From Halomonas litopenaei (GTDB lineage Bacteria; Pseudomonadota; Gammaproteobacteria; Pseudomonadales; Halomonadaceae), in NCBI RefSeq assembly GCF_003045775.1, contig NZ_PXNS01000001.1, positions 496,001 to 560,000 on the forward strand: 64,000 nucleotides of DNA, given 5' to 3'. How positions within the stretch are numbered: position 1 is the first letter of the stretch; each line of letters begins with the position of its first letter. Positions 46,917 to 56,394 of this stretch are shown piece after piece. Position numbers and translations under genes: made by a program. The notes under the pieces were generated by a model. That model was not told the DNA's origin and did not search any database. It was given only the letters and a program-made list of their open reading frames with translations.

Positions 46917-48167
46917 ATGCAACGCTACTCCGGATTCGCGCTGGCCCGCCACGCCCTGAGTCACCACGAGAACTGGCAGCGCCAGTGGCGCAACCCGACC
47001 CCCAAGGCCGCCTACGACGTGATCATCGTCGGTGGTGGCGGCCACGGCCTGGCCACCGCCTACTACCTGGCCAAGGAATTTGGCGTGCGCAATGTCGCGG
47101 TGATCGAGAAGGGCTGGCTGGGCGGCGGCAACACCGCCCGCAACACCACCATCGTGCGCTCCAACTATCTGTGGGATGAGGCCGCCGCGCTCTATGAGCA
47201 CTCGATGAAGCTGTGGGAAGGGCTGTCCCGGGATCTCAACTACAACGTGATGTTCTCCCAGCGCGGCGTGCTCAATCTTGGCCATACCCTGCAGGACATG
47301 CGCGACATCCAGCGCAGGGTCAACGCCAACCGGCTCAACGGCATCGACGGCGAGGTGCTCAACGCCAGGGGCGTGCAGGAGATCGTGCCGATCCTCGACT
47401 GCTCGAAGAACGCGCGCTACCCGGTGATGGGGGCCTCCTGGCAGCCCCGTGCCGGGGTCGCCCGCCACGACGCCGTGGCCTGGGGCTACGCCCGTGGTGC
47501 CGATGCCCTCGGCGTCGACATCCTGCAGCAGACCGAGGTGACCGGATTCAAGATCCGCGACGGCCGCATCCTTGGGGTGCACACCAATCGCGGCGATATC
47601 GAGGCTCGCACCGTGGGCTGCGTGACCGCCGGCAACTCCGGGGTGATGGCATCGCTTGCGGGGCTGCGCCTGCCGCTGGAGAGCCACCCGCTGCAGGCGC
47701 TGGTGTCAGAGCCGCTCAAGCCGGTGCTCGATACCGTGGTGATGTCCAACCACGTGCATGGCTATATCAGCCAGTCCGACAAGGGTGACCTTGTCATCGG
47801 CGCGGGCATCGACGGCTACAACGGCTACGGCCAGCGTGGCAGCTACGCCACCGTCGAGCACACCCTGCAGGCCATCGTCGAGATGTTCCCGATCTTCTCG
47901 CGGGTGCGCATGAACCGGCAGTGGGGCGGCATCGTCGATACCTGCCCGGACGCCTGCCCGATCCTGTCGAAGACCCGAATCGAGGGGCTCTACTTCAACT
48001 GCGGCTGGGGCACCGGTGGCTTCAAGGCGACCCCGGGTTCCGGGCATGTGTTTGCCGCGAGCCTGGCCAAGGGCGAGATGCACCCGCTGGCCGCCCCCTT
48101 CTCGATCGACCGCTTCCACAGCGGCGCGCTGATCGATGAACACGGCGCCGCCGGTGTCGCCCACTGA
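46917..48167 (+). CDS. soxB: Sarcosine oxidase beta subunit
   Basis: Catalytic FAD/FMN subunit of heterotetrameric sarcosine oxidase, which oxidises sarcosine to glycine with THF as methyl acceptor. The 416 residues contain the Rossmann FAD motif [18 protein letters not shown] (residues 34-51). His184 in ARHDAVAW matches the position of the covalent FMN histidine of the family (His173 in other numbering), an inference by alignment. The ATG at 46917 has TGAGGGA upstream; a longer open frame upstream belongs to the glyA 3' region. The first of four sox genes, followed after 15 bp by soxD. Confidence 0.96.
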   Translation: MQRYSGFALARHALSHHENWQRQWRNPTPKAAYDVIIVGGGGHGLATAYYLAKEFGVRNVAVIEKGWLGGGNTARNTTIVRSNYLWDEAAALYEHSMKLWEGLSRDLNYNVMFSQRGVLNLGHTLQDMRDIQRRVNANRLNGIDGEVLNARGVQEIVPILDCSKNARYPVMGASWQPRAGVARHDAVAWGYARGADALGVDILQQTEVTGFKIRDGRILGVHTNRGDIEARTVGCVTAGNSGVMASLAGLRLPLESHPLQALVSEPLKPVLDTVVMSNHVHGYISQSDKGDLVIGAGIDGYNGYGQRGSYATVEHTLQAIVEMFPIFSRVRMNRQWGGIVDTCPDACPILSKTRIEGLYFNCGWGTGGFKATPGSGHVFAASLAKGEMHPLAAPFSIDRFHSGALIDEHGAAGVAH

Positions 48168-48182
48168 TTTCAGGAGGTTTGC

Positions 48183-48548
48183 ATGTTCCATATCCATTGT
48201 CCCTACTGCGACGAGTGGCGCGAGGAAGAAGAGTTTCATCCCCGGGGACAGGCGCACATCGCACGCCCCGAGGATCCGGCCGGATGCTCCGACGAGCAGT
48301 GGGGCGACTACCTGTTCTTCCGCGATAACCCCCGCGGCATCCACCACGAGCTGTGGGTCCACGCGGTGGGCTGTCGCAAGTTCTTCAACGTGACGCGCCA
48401 CACCCAGAGCTACGAGATCCTCGAGACCTATCGCATCGGCGAGCGACCGCGCTTTACCCGGGACAACCCCGACGGGGTGGTTGCGTCAGCGCCTGAGTCC
48501 CTTGACGACAGCGACATCGCCACCGCCGCCCAGGAGGTTCGCGCATGA
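48183..48548 (+). CDS. soxD: Sarcosine oxidase delta subunit
   Basis: Small zinc-binding structural subunit, 121 residues. The zinc ligands of the family are all present: Cys6 and Cys9 in CPYC, His60 and Cys64 in VHAVGC. It is of normal length with an acidic tail, preceded by a strong AGGAGG and overlapping soxA by 4 nt, which couples their translation. Confidence 0.95.
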   Translation: MFHIHCPYCDEWREEEEFHPRGQAHIARPEDPAGCSDEQWGDYLFFRDNPRGIHHELWVHAVGCRKFFNVTRHTQSYEILETYRIGERPRFTRDNPDGVVASAPESLDDSDIATAAQEVRA

Positions 48549-51500
48549 GCCAGCCCAATCGCCTCGACACCGGGGGCCTGATCGACCGCAGCAGGCCCCT
48601 GCGCTTTACCTTCAATGGCAAGGAGTACTCAGGCTTTCATGGGGACACCCTGGCCTCGGCGCTGCTGGCCAACGGGGTGGACGTGGTCAATCGCAGCTTC
48701 AAGTATTCGCGTCCCCGCGGCATCGTCGCCGCCGGCGCCGAGGAGCCCAATGCGGTGGTCCAGCTCGGCCACACCGAAGCCGAGCAGGTGCCCAATGTGC
48801 GTGCCACCCAGCAGGCCCTGTTCGAGGGGCTGACGGCACGTTCCACCAACGGCTGGCCCAACGTCCAGCGCGACCTGATGGGGACCATCGGCAAGCTTGG
48901 CGGCAAGCTGATGCCCCCCGGCTTCTACTACAAGACCTTCATGGCGCCGGCCTCGCTGTGGATGACCTACGAGCGCTATATCCGCAAGAGCGCGGGGCTG
49001 GGGCGCAGTCCACTGGAGCGCGACCCGGATATCTACGACCGCATCAATCGCCACTGCGAGGTGCTGGTGATCGGTGCCGGGCCAGCGGGACTGGCGGCGG
49101 CCCTGGCCGCCTCGCGCAGCGGCGCCCGGGTGATCCTGTGCGATGAGCAGGAGCGCTTTGGCGGCTCGCTGCTGGACGGGCAGGCGTTGCTGGATGATCG
49201 TCCGGCGTTGCAGTGGGTCGAGCAGGTGCTCGAGGAGCTTGCCGCCAACCCCGAGGTGACGCTGTTGCCGCGCACCACCGCCAACGGCTATCACGACCAC
49301 AACTTTGTCACCCTGCACGAGCGGCGCAGCGAGCACCTGGCCCACTGTGCCCCCCGAGTGGAGGGACGCCGTCAGTCGCGCTCGCGCCTGCATCGGGTGC
49401 GGGCCGCTCGGGTGGTGCTGGCCACCGGTGCCCATGAGCGTCCGCTGGTCTACGCCGGCAATGACGTGCCGGGCAATCTGCTGTGCTCGGCGGTGTCCAC
49501 CTACATCCGCCGTTACGGTGTGGTGCCGGGCAAGCGGCTGGTGGTTTCCACCAGCAACGACGACGGCTACCGCGCCGCGCTCGACTGGCTGGACGCCGGG
49601 CGCGAGGTGGTGGCGGTGGCCGATGCCCGTCCCGCCCCCGACGGTGAACTGGTCGAGATTGCCCGGGCGCGCGGTATTCGCATCCTGCCGGGCTCTGCAG
49701 TGGTCGAGGCCAGGGGCGAGCAGCGGGTCGCCTCGGCGCGGGTCGCGACCATCGATATCGACGCCTTTCGCGTTACCGGCGCCAGCGAGACGCTCGACTG
49801 CGACACGCTGGCCAGTTCCGGTGGATTCAGTCCGGTGATTCACCTGGCCTCCCATACCGGAACGCGGCCGAGCTGGCGCGACGACCTGATCGCCTTCGTG
49901 CCCAACCTGCCCAGGGGCATGTTGGCGGCCGGTGCAGCCGGCGGCACCTTTGGCCTGGCCGAGGTGCTGGCGGAAGGTCGCGACGCCGGCCTCGAGGCGG
50001 CGAGCCAGGCCGGCTTCGAGAGTGCCGAGCTTATACTGCCGGCGGTAGCGTCGCGGCGAGACGGTGCGGCGGTGGCGCTGTTCCAGGTGCCCCACGAAAA
50101 GCCGACCCTGCGGGCGCCCAAGCAGTTCGTCGACCTGCAGAACGACGTCACCGCCGCCGGGATCGAGCTTGCCACCCGGGAAGGCTTCGAGTCCATCGAG
50201 CACGTCAAGCGCTACACCGCCATGGGCTTCGGTACCGATCAGGGCAAGCTTGGCAACATCAATGGCATGGCCATCGCCGCGCGCTGCCTGGGGCGCTCGA
50301 TTCCCGAGGTCGGCACCACCGTGTTCCGGCCCAACTATACCCCGGTCACCTTCGGAGCCATCGTCGGTCGCTACTGCGGAGCGCTGTTCGATCCCGAGCG
50401 CTACAGCGCGCTGCACCAGTGGCACGTCGAGCAGGGTGCCGAGTTCGAGGACGTGGGCCAGTGGAAGCGGCCCTGGTACTTCCCCAGGACCGTCAACGGC
50501 AAGCGCGAGACCCTGCACGAGGCGGTGATGCGTGAGTGCCGCGCGGTGCGCGAAGGTGTCGGCATCCTCGACGCATCGACCCTGGGCAAGATCGATATCC
50601 AGGGGCCGGACGCCCGCGAGTTTCTCGGCCGCATCTATACCAACAAGTGGGCCAAGCTTGGCGTGGGCAAGGTGCGCTACGGCTTGATGTGCAAGGACGA
50701 CGGCATGGTCATGGATGACGGCACCACCAGTTGTCTGGCCGAGGATCACTTCCTGATGACCACCACCACCGGTGGCGCCGCGGGAGTGCTCGAGTGGCTG
50801 GAGCTGTGGCACCAGACCGAGTGGCCGGAGCTCGACGTGAGCTTTACCTCGGTCACCGACCACTGGGCCACCATGACCGTCACCGGCCCCATGGCGCGAG
50901 AGCTGATGCGCGAGCTTACCGAGGGCATCGATCTGGATCGCGAGGCGTTTCGCTTCATGGACTGGCGTGAGGGCAAGGTGGCCGGGGTGCCGGCACGGGT
51001 GTTCCGGATCTCCTTCACCGGCGAGCTGGCCTACGAGATCAACGTCCAGGCCCACGCTGCCATGCACGTGTGGAAGGCGCTGTTCGCCCACGGCGAGAAG
51101 TACGACCTGACACCCTACGGGACCGAGACCATGCACGTGCTGCGTGCCGAGAAGGGCTTCATCATCGCAGGTCAGGACACCGACGGTTCGGTGACCCCGG
51201 AGGATCTGGGCATGCAGTGGGCGGTGGGTTACGACAAGCCATTCTCCTGGGTCGGCCAGCGGGCGCTGACCCGCAGCGACACCGCGCGCCAGGACCGCAA
51301 GCAGCTGGTGGGGCTGAAACCCAGGGATCCGTCGGTGGTGCTGGAGGAGGGCGCCCAGATCGTGCTCGACCCTGACCATCCGATTCCCATGCCGATGGTC
51401 GGCCACGTGACCTCGAGCTACTACAGCCCGACGCTCGAAACCGGCTTCGCCCTGGCGGTGGTCAAGGGTGGCCACCAGCGGATGGGCGAGACCGTCTATC

Positions 51501-51586
51501 TACCCTGTGTCGACGGCAAGGTCCACGAAGCCGAAATCGTTTCCACCATCTTCCTCGACCCCAAGGGAGAGCGCCAGAATGTCTGA
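48545..51586 (+). CDS. soxA: Sarcosine oxidase alpha subunit
   Basis: Large subunit, 1013 residues. It has an N-terminal [2Fe-2S]-like fold without an obvious cluster, a dinucleotide-binding domain (VIGAGPAGLAAALAASRSGA, near residue 172) for NAD, and a C-terminal GcvT-like folate domain (about residue 620 on; LDASTLGKIDIQGPDA). It passes methylene groups to tetrahydrofolate via an internal chamber shared with SoxB. ATGA overlap with soxD and 8-nt overlap with soxG give a tightly coupled operon. Confidence 0.96.
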   Translation: MSQPNRLDTGGLIDRSRPLRFTFNGKEYSGFHGDTLASALLANGVDVVNRSFKYSRPRGIVAAGAEEPNAVVQLGHTEAEQVPNVRATQQALFEGLTARSTNGWPNVQRDLMGTIGKLGGKLMPPGFYYKTFMAPASLWMTYERYIRKSAGLGRSPLERDPDIYDRINRHCEVLVIGAGPAGLAAALAASRSGARVILCDEQERFGGSLLDGQALLDDRPALQWVEQVLEELAANPEVTLLPRTTANGYHDHNFVTLHERRSEHLAHCAPRVEGRRQSRSRLHRVRAARVVLATGAHERPLVYAGNDVPGNLLCSAVSTYIRRYGVVPGKRLVVSTSNDDGYRAALDWLDAGREVVAVADARPAPDGELVEIARARGIRILPGSAVVEARGEQRVASARVATIDIDAFRVTGASETLDCDTLASSGGFSPVIHLASHTGTRPSWRDDLIAFVPNLPRGMLAAGAAGGTFGLAEVLAEGRDAGLEAASQAGFESAELILPAVASRRDGAAVALFQVPHEKPTLRAPKQFVDLQNDVTAAGIELATREGFESIEHVKRYTAMGFGTDQGKLGNINGMAIAARCLGRSIPEVGTTVFRPNYTPVTFGAIVGRYCGALFDPERYSALHQWHVEQGAEFEDVGQWKRPWYFPRTVNGKRETLHEAVMRECRAVREGVGILDASTLGKIDIQGPDAREFLGRIYTNKWAKLGVGKVRYGLMCKDDGMVMDDGTTSCLAEDHFLMTTTTGGAAGVLEWLELWHQTEWPELDVSFTSVTDHWATMTVTGPMARELMRELTEGIDLDREAFRFMDWREGKVAGVPARVFRISFTGELAYEINVQAHAAMHVWKALFAHGEKYDLTPYGTETMHVLRAEKGFIIAGQDTDGSVTPEDLGMQWAVGYDKPFSWVGQRALTRSDTARQDRKQLVGLKPRDPSVVLEEGAQIVLDPDHPIPMPMVGHVTSSYYSPTLETGFALAVVKGGHQRMGETVYLPCVDGKVHEAEIVSTIFLDPKGERQNV

Positions 51587-52247
51587 AGCTATAGAACGTG
51601 CCCGTACCTTTGATGCCTTCCCGGACGAAGGCATCCCCTTGGAGTCGCCGCTGGCCTGGTCGTTTGAGCACGTCGGCTGCCCGGCGCCCGGCACCCACTC
51701 GCGGGTAATGATGCGCGAACGCCAGCACGACCATCTGATCCTGCGCGGTGGCGCCATCGTGCTCGACGAGGCGGTGCGCGCGGTGCTGGGGCTGTCGTTG
51801 CCGGCGCGTCCGCTGGAACTCAGTCAGGGAGAGAGGGCTTCGCTGCAGTGGCTAAGTCCCGACGAGTGGCTTGCCGTGCTGCCCCAGGGTGACGCCTTTC
51901 GCGTGGAGACGGCGCTGCGCAGCGCCCTGGGCGACGCCAGCGTGGCCTTCTCCGACGTCAGCGCCGGTCAGACGGTGATCGAGCTGACCGGTGATGACCA
52001 GGCCCTGCGCGAGCTGTTGATGAAGTCGGTGGTCTACGACGTCCACCCGCGCCACTTTGCGGTGGGCAAGGGGGTGACCACGGTGCTGGCCAAGACCAGC
52101 GTCATCCTGCGTCGCCCCGACGAGCGACGCTGGGAGCTGGTGGTGCGGCGCAGTTTCGCCGACTACGTTTATCGTTGGTTGCTCGATGCCGGTGAGGAGT
52201 TCGCCATCGGCGTCGAGCGTGACGTCACCGCCGGGGAGACGACATGA
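51579..52247 (+). CDS. soxG: Sarcosine oxidase gamma subunit
   Basis: Fourth subunit of sarcosine oxidase, 222 residues, related to the GcvT fold (SDVSAGQTVIELTGDDQALRE region). The start ATG at 51579 overlaps the soxA stop and has GGGAGA upstream; the open frame before it lies inside soxA. It overlaps purU by 4 nt. Function in the complex is structural. Confidence 0.94.
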   Translation: MSEAIERARTFDAFPDEGIPLESPLAWSFEHVGCPAPGTHSRVMMRERQHDHLILRGGAIVLDEAVRAVLGLSLPARPLELSQGERASLQWLSPDEWLAVLPQGDAFRVETALRSALGDASVAFSDVSAGQTVIELTGDDQALRELLMKSVVYDVHPRHFAVGKGVTTVLAKTSVILRRPDERRWELVVRRSFADYVYRWLLDAGEEFAIGVERDVTAGETT

Positions 52248-53128
52248 CGATCAGCGTGAGCGCCGTGCGCACGACCCACTGGATCCTGACCGCCCAGTGT
52301 CCTAGTCGTCTTGGCACCGTGGACGTGGTTACCCGCTTTCTGCGCGAGCAGGGCTGCTACATCACCGAGCAGCAGTCCTTTGACGACAGCAGTTCCTGTC
52401 GTTTCTTCATCCGCACCGAATTCCGCCCTCCCGAGGAGGGCGAGTTCGATGCAGGCGCCTTCGAGGCGGCCTTTGCCGAGCGCGCGGCGCCGTTCTCCAT
52501 GGCGTTCGAGCTGACCTCACCAGAGCGCCTCACTCCGGTGGTGATCATGGTTTCCAAGGCCGATCACTGCCTCAATGACCTGCTCTATCGCTATCGTACC
52601 GGCCAGCTTCCGGTGGCCATCAAGGCGGTGGTGTCCAACCACCCCGATCTGGCGCCGCTGGCCGAGTGGCACGGGCTGCCTTATCACCATCTGCCGATCA
52701 GCGCCGAGACCAAGGCCGAGCAGGAGGCCGAGGTGTGGCGGATCGTCGAGGACAGTGGCGCAGAGCTGGTGATCCTGGCGCGCTACATGCAGGTGCTGTC
52801 GAGCGAGATGAGCGAACGCCTGGCCGGTCGAGCGATCAATATCCATCACTCGCTGCTGCCTGGCTTCAAGGGCGCCAAGCCCTACCACCAGGCCTTCGAG
52901 AAGGGCGTCAAGCTGGTTGGGGCGACCGCCCACTACATCAACGATGACCTGGACGAAGGCCCGATCATTACCCAGGGGGTGGAGCCGGTCACCCACGCCG
53001 ATACCGCCGAGGACTTGGTGGCCCGAGGGCGTGATATCGAGTGCATCACCCTGGCCCGGGCCGTCACCCTGCACCTGCAGCGTCGGGTGTTTCTCAACGG
53101 CTCGCGCACGGTGGTCTTCCAGCGCTGA
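52244..53128 (+). CDS. purU: Formyltetrahydrofolate deformylase
   Basis: Hydrolyses 10-formyl-THF to formate and THF, recycling folate charged by sarcosine oxidation. The 294-residue protein has an N-terminal ACT domain (residues 8-85) and a C-terminal formyltransferase-like catalytic domain with INIHHSLLPGFKGA and GATAHYINDDLDEGPII. It starts in ATGA overlap with soxG as the last gene of the operon. Only two bases separate its stop from the stop of the convergent next gene. Confidence 0.96.
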   Translation: MTISVSAVRTTHWILTAQCPSRLGTVDVVTRFLREQGCYITEQQSFDDSSSCRFFIRTEFRPPEEGEFDAGAFEAAFAERAAPFSMAFELTSPERLTPVVIMVSKADHCLNDLLYRYRTGQLPVAIKAVVSNHPDLAPLAEWHGLPYHHLPISAETKAEQEAEVWRIVEDSGAELVILARYMQVLSSEMSERLAGRAINIHHSLLPGFKGAKPYHQAFEKGVKLVGATAHYINDDLDEGPIITQGVEPVTHADTAEDLVARGRDIECITLARAVTLHLQRRVFLNGSRTVVFQR

Positions 53129-53130
53129 TG

Positions 53131-53823
53131 TCAGGGACAGACAGGCGGCGACGACGAGGCGCTGAACTCCATCTTGCTGAACCAGGCGGTGGCGTCGCCT
53201 CCGGCGTTGTCGCCATCGCTCATCAGCGCCAGGCCATCGACGCCGTCGGGGCTCGCGCCGAACAGTCGACGGTAGTCGGCGGCCACGTCGCGCACCTCGC
53301 CGACCCACTGACCAGCCTTGGCACCTCCGCTTTGCAGCGCCAGCAGGACGGCACGATCGGTAAAGGCGTTGGGCCAGCTGGTGCCTGCCGGCTGATTCGA
53401 TGACCACACATAGTTGACCGACTCCACCTGCCAGGGCAGAAGGCCGGTGCGTCTGGCCACGTAGACCCGGGCGGGATAGTCGTCGCCACTCTCTGTGCGT
53501 TCGTCGACCCCGGAATAGACCCCGGATACCTGCCAGCACCAGCGCAGGTAGGGCGTCTCGCCGAGGTCGATGTCGCGCTCCAGATAGCGGGCCGAGGCCT
53601 GCCCCCGGGAGCGCGCTTCGAGCACGCTGACGCCATCGTGCTCGACCAGTCGGTAGGCCGTTTCGCCGGCGAAGGATTTGGTTGGCCAGTCGAGCATGGC
53701 GCGCGGGCTGAAGGTCTGGGCCTGGGCGCAGGAGGCCATCAGGACCGCAGCCGAGACAAGGGCGCAGGTCAGGGTACGCGGCGGTGGGGCAGCGAGGTGG
53801 CGAAGGGGAAGAATCCGGGCCAT
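53131..53823 (-). CDS. DUF3047-type exported protein
   Basis: Putative periplasmic protein of 230 residues with a Sec signal peptide (MARILPLRHLA..., cleavage near SCAQA-Q at residue 37). The mature part matches the DUF3047 style: YLRWCWQVSGVY, DYPARVYVA, ALMSDGDNAGG. The domain has a jelly-roll-like appearance, but its function is unknown. The ATG at 53823 with AGGAG upstream is preferred over one 21 nt earlier. It converges on purU with a 2-bp gap and has no terminator of its own in between. Confidence 0.85.
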   Translation of the reverse strand: MARILPLRHLAAPPPRTLTCALVSAAVLMASCAQAQTFSPRAMLDWPTKSFAGETAYRLVEHDGVSVLEARSRGQASARYLERDIDLGETPYLRWCWQVSGVYSGVDERTESGDDYPARVYVARRTGLLPWQVESVNYVWSSNQPAGTSWPNAFTDRAVLLALQSGGAKAGQWVGEVRDVAADYRRLFGASPDGVDGLALMSDGDNAGGDATAWFSKMEFSASSSPPVCP

Positions 53824-54109
53824 GCAGGCTCCTGTCGTCGGCAATCGGGGAAGCGGCTGAAACGACGTGAACGATATGAACGATATGAACCATCAGGTCC
53901 AAATCGTGTGGGCGGTCATCGCCTGTGCGCACATCGTGTAGCTGCATTGCGCGCACTATGCCCAGTCGCGTCGGCTATGGGTACTGGGTCGTCGCCCCGG
54001 CGTTGAACCTTACACAGCGTCAACCCGGATTGTGAGAGATTTCCCCTTGTGGTGGTCGGGGACCGGCGACCATGCTGTAGGCACATTGACCTGGAAAGGA
54101 AGCTCCATC

Positions 54110-54604
54110 ATGAAGCAGTGCTATCGCAAGATGTTCACCCTGTGCCTGGGCAGCGTGCTGGCAGGATCGATGGCGACCATGGCCTGGGCGCAGGGCGAGG
54201 TCGAGGTGAGCGACAGCGGTATCGCCAGTCTGACGTCGACCGATAGCCTGGAGGCGGTGGAATCTCGCTTCAAGGAGGGGCTGGAAAAACGGGGAATGGG
54301 ACTGATGGCAAGCGTGGACCACCAGGCCAACGCCGCCGGGGTGGAGCTGGAATTGCCAGCGACACGCACCTACATCTTCGGCAAGCCCGAGGTGGGCACT
54401 CGACTGATGCAGTGCGAGGGTAGTGTCGCGCTGGATCTTCCCCAGAAGATGCTGGTTCGCCAGCAGGAAGATCACCTGGTGATCGAGTGGAACGACCCTC
54501 ATTACCTGGTGGAGCGCCACGGCCTGCAGGACTGCGAGCTGCCCGTGGACAAGATCGCCGAGGCCCTGACCGGGCTGGCGCGGGAGGCAGCGGGCCAGCA
54601 ATGA
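54110..54604 (+). CDS. DUF302-type exported protein
   Basis: A 164-residue protein with a Sec signal peptide (KKMFTLCLGSVLAGSMATMAWA type, cleavage near residue 27) and a single DUF302 domain (SLEAVESRFKEGLEKRGM; FGKPEVGTRLMQ; LPQKMLV). DUF302 proteins are widespread small periplasmic or cytoplasmic proteins of unknown role. The ATG at 54110 has AAAGGAAG upstream; a frame open to 54032 is not used. It is a single gene with a hairpin downstream. Confidence 0.87.
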   Translation: MKQCYRKMFTLCLGSVLAGSMATMAWAQGEVEVSDSGIASLTSTDSLEAVESRFKEGLEKRGMGLMASVDHQANAAGVELELPATRTYIFGKPEVGTRLMQCEGSVALDLPQKMLVRQQEDHLVIEWNDPHYLVERHGLQDCELPVDKIAEALTGLAREAAGQQ

Positions 54605-54627
54605 TGGCCTGGTCTTGCCCAGGCACC

Positions 54628-54660
54628 TCCCGAGCCTTGCTCACCGGGTCCGGCTCGGGA
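54628..54660 (+). terminator. Hairpin after the DUF302 gene
   Basis: TCCCGAGCC (54628-54636) pairs with GGCTCGGGA (54652-54660), 15-nt loop, then CCTCTTT. A second hairpin GGCGGGC / GCCCGCC is at 54731-54754. Neither has a strong T-run. Confidence 0.45.
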
Positions 54661-54796
54661 CCTCTTTACCGGGGATCTGGCACGCAATCGCTTGAGGCTG
54701 ACTCAGGTGGGGGGTAACTGGCGCCCCGTCGGCGGGCTGCCTTGGTGGCCCGCCAGGGGGAGGCAGAATGGTGGGTCGACCAGCGAGATGCTTCCC

Positions 54797-54831
54797 TCGA
54801 GGTAGGGCAGTCGAGGTAGGGCAGTCGAGGT
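54797..54831. repeat. 14-bp tandem repeat near the anti-sigma gene
   Basis: TCGAGGTAGGGCAG is repeated twice (54797-54810, 54811-54824) with a third partial TCGAGGT (54825-54831), 30 bp beyond the 3' end of the anti-sigma gene. Confidence 0.85.
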
Positions 54832-54860
54832 CCTTGCGCCAAGTCCGTCAGCCGAGTCCT

Positions 54861-55151
54861 TCAGTTCTGGCGACGGGTCTCCGCCTCGGCCATCGCTTCC
54901 TTTACCTTCAGCAGGTCCTGATCACTGGCGACGTTGTCGGTAGTCGCGCCAGGGGACGTACCGTCCTGGGGTTTATCAATTGTGCCGTTATAGGCATTGC
55001 CGACCCGGTGCAGCATGCTGAACTGCTTTTCGCAGTTGCGACAGGCCGAGCACAACATCAAGTGAAACCGCAGCGAAATACGCTCCCTGGCCGTCAGGGG
55101 GGCATCCAACTGCTTTGACATCAGCCGCGTAGCGGCCTTGCACATCATCAT
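54861..55151 (-). CDS. Zinc-finger anti-sigma factor (cytoplasmic ZAS type)
   Basis: A 96-residue partner of the preceding sigma factor. The ZAS motif is present: Cys4, His30, Cys34 and Cys37 (CKAATRL and FHLMLCSAC). There is no membrane span, so it is a cytosolic, possibly redox- or metal-responsive anti-sigma like ChrR or RsrA. The start ATG at 55151 overlaps the sigma-factor stop (ATGA) behind AAGGAGG, so the two are made together. Last gene of the minus-strand operon. Confidence 0.87.
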   Translation of the reverse strand: MMMCKAATRLMSKQLDAPLTARERISLRFHLMLCSACRNCEKQFSMLHRVGNAYNGTIDKPQDGTSPGATTDNVASDQDLLKVKEAMAEAETRRQN

Positions 55152-55729
55152 GCCGCGTCCTCCTTCCATCCCTTTTCAATGCAAGCGCGAAGCTTGAGGC
55201 GAGCCCGATGCAGGATCACCCAAGCGTTGTTTTCCTTGATGCCTACTTCCTTACAAATATCGTCGGTGGAAAGGCCCATCAATTCGCGCAGGGAGAAAAC
55301 GCGAGCCACGTTTTCTGGAAGACTCAGCATACAAGCGTCGAATACTTTCCAGAAATTTTCGTTCTCGAACGCTTGCTCCGGGGTGCTCCATGCCTGGGGC
55401 TTGGCGTCGGCGGCCCAGTGCCCATCCTGTTGAAACATGCGGTCGATGGCGTCGTCGCTGTGCTCTTCATCGAAGGGCTCCCAGCGACCATGACGCTTCT
55501 GCTGGCGCATCTGGTCGAGCAGCTTGTACTTGAGGATGCCGAATACCCAGGTTTCGTAGCCGGAGCGCCCCGAAAAGCTGTCGTTCTTCTCGATGGCGGC
55601 GATCATGGCTTCCTGCACGGCGTCCTCGGCGGCGGCATGATCGCGCAGGTGCATGCGGGCGAAGGACACCAGGCGGGGGCGCACGGCGGCGAGTTTCTTG
55701 TGGCGGTCGGTGAGCGTTTCTTGGGTCAC
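55148..55729 (-). CDS. ECF-type RNA polymerase sigma factor
   Basis: Sigma-70 family protein of 193 residues. Region 2 (RPRLVSFARMHLRDHAAAEDAVQE; YETWVFGILKYKLLDQ) and region 4 (LPENVARVFSLRELMGLSTD; VILHRARLKLR) are present, with a longer-than-usual linker that is acidic. It starts with a GTG at 55729 in GTGA overlap with the glycosyltransferase-like gene upstream. The first 33 residues of a longer open frame are not used. It is held by the anti-sigma factor encoded next. The regulon is unknown; the operon itself is the first suspect. Confidence 0.88.
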   Translation of the reverse strand: MTQETLTDRHKKLAAVRPRLVSFARMHLRDHAAAEDAVQEAMIAAIEKNDSFSGRSGYETWVFGILKYKLLDQMRQQKRHGRWEPFDEEHSDDAIDRMFQQDGHWAADAKPQAWSTPEQAFENENFWKVFDACMLSLPENVARVFSLRELMGLSTDDICKEVGIKENNAWVILHRARLKLRACIEKGWKEDAA

Positions 55730-56394
55730 GGCAGAATCTCCAGGGCGAGGGCTTCCATGTCGGCGAGGCGAGCCAGGTCCTGGGGCGTATCCAGGTCCCA
55801 TACGGTCGTTGGACACTCCAGCGTCCACAAAAGCTCCGCAAGACGTGTGCGCGTCTGGGACATGACGCTGGACGTGCCCCAGTCGATTCCTCGGAAGAGA
55901 CGGGGATCGGGGCGACGAACTCCAACCAGAGCATAGCCGCCGTCCTCGGCCGGAAGAAAGACGCTATCTGCGTCTTTAAGCCGTTTATGACAAGTTTTTA
56001 GTAATGTCTTATCCAATATCGGGCAATCTGTGCCGATTAGAAGGCTCGGGCCACCTGCCGAGCACAGCGCCGCGTGCATGCGCACCCCCAGGTCGCCTTC
56101 AGGCTGTGGTCTCAGCGTCACGCCGAACCGCTGGCGGATATCGACAAAGCACGGATGGTCGTGCTCAAGCGCCGTCCACAGCGTGATGTTGCGCGCGGAC
56201 GTCGTCTCCAGCGCCGTCTTCAGGGTGTACTCGATCAGTCTGTGCTGGAGACGAGCGGCGCCTTCGGCGCCGAGGGCGGGGATCATCCGCGTCTTGGCCT
56301 GGCCGGGGATCGGCGCCTTGGCCAGGATGGCCAGCTTCAGGCCAACCTGGCCAAGGCTGCCAGCCAGCCCGTCGCTATCGTGGTCAGCGCACAT
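55726..56394 (-). CDS. TIGR04282-type (DUF2064) glycosyltransferase-like protein
   Basis: A 222-residue nucleotidyl/glycosyl-transferase-like protein of the TIGR04282 group: LAILAKAPIPGQAKTRMIP, LLIGTDCPILD, PAEDGGYALVG. The family name mentions arsenosugar biosynthesis because of neighbours in some genomes, but no arsM or arsS is in this window, so the substrate is open. It overlaps the TIGR04283 gene by 11 nt and the sigma factor by 4 nt; all are in one operon. Confidence 0.88.
   Translation of the reverse strand: MCADHDSDGLAGSLGQVGLKLAILAKAPIPGQAKTRMIPALGAEGAARLQHRLIEYTLKTALETTSARNITLWTALEHDHPCFVDIRQRFGVTLRPQPEGDLGVRMHAALCSAGGPSLLIGTDCPILDKTLLKTCHKRLKDADSVFLPAEDGGYALVGVRRPDPRLFRGIDWGTSSVMSQTRTRLAELLWTLECPTTVWDLDTPQDLARLADMEALALEILP

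Noticed and set aside
48629..51475. 948-residue open frame on the minus strand opposite soxA
   Set aside because: Antisense shadow of soxA, low-complexity composition rich in Gly, His and Val; no homology recognised.
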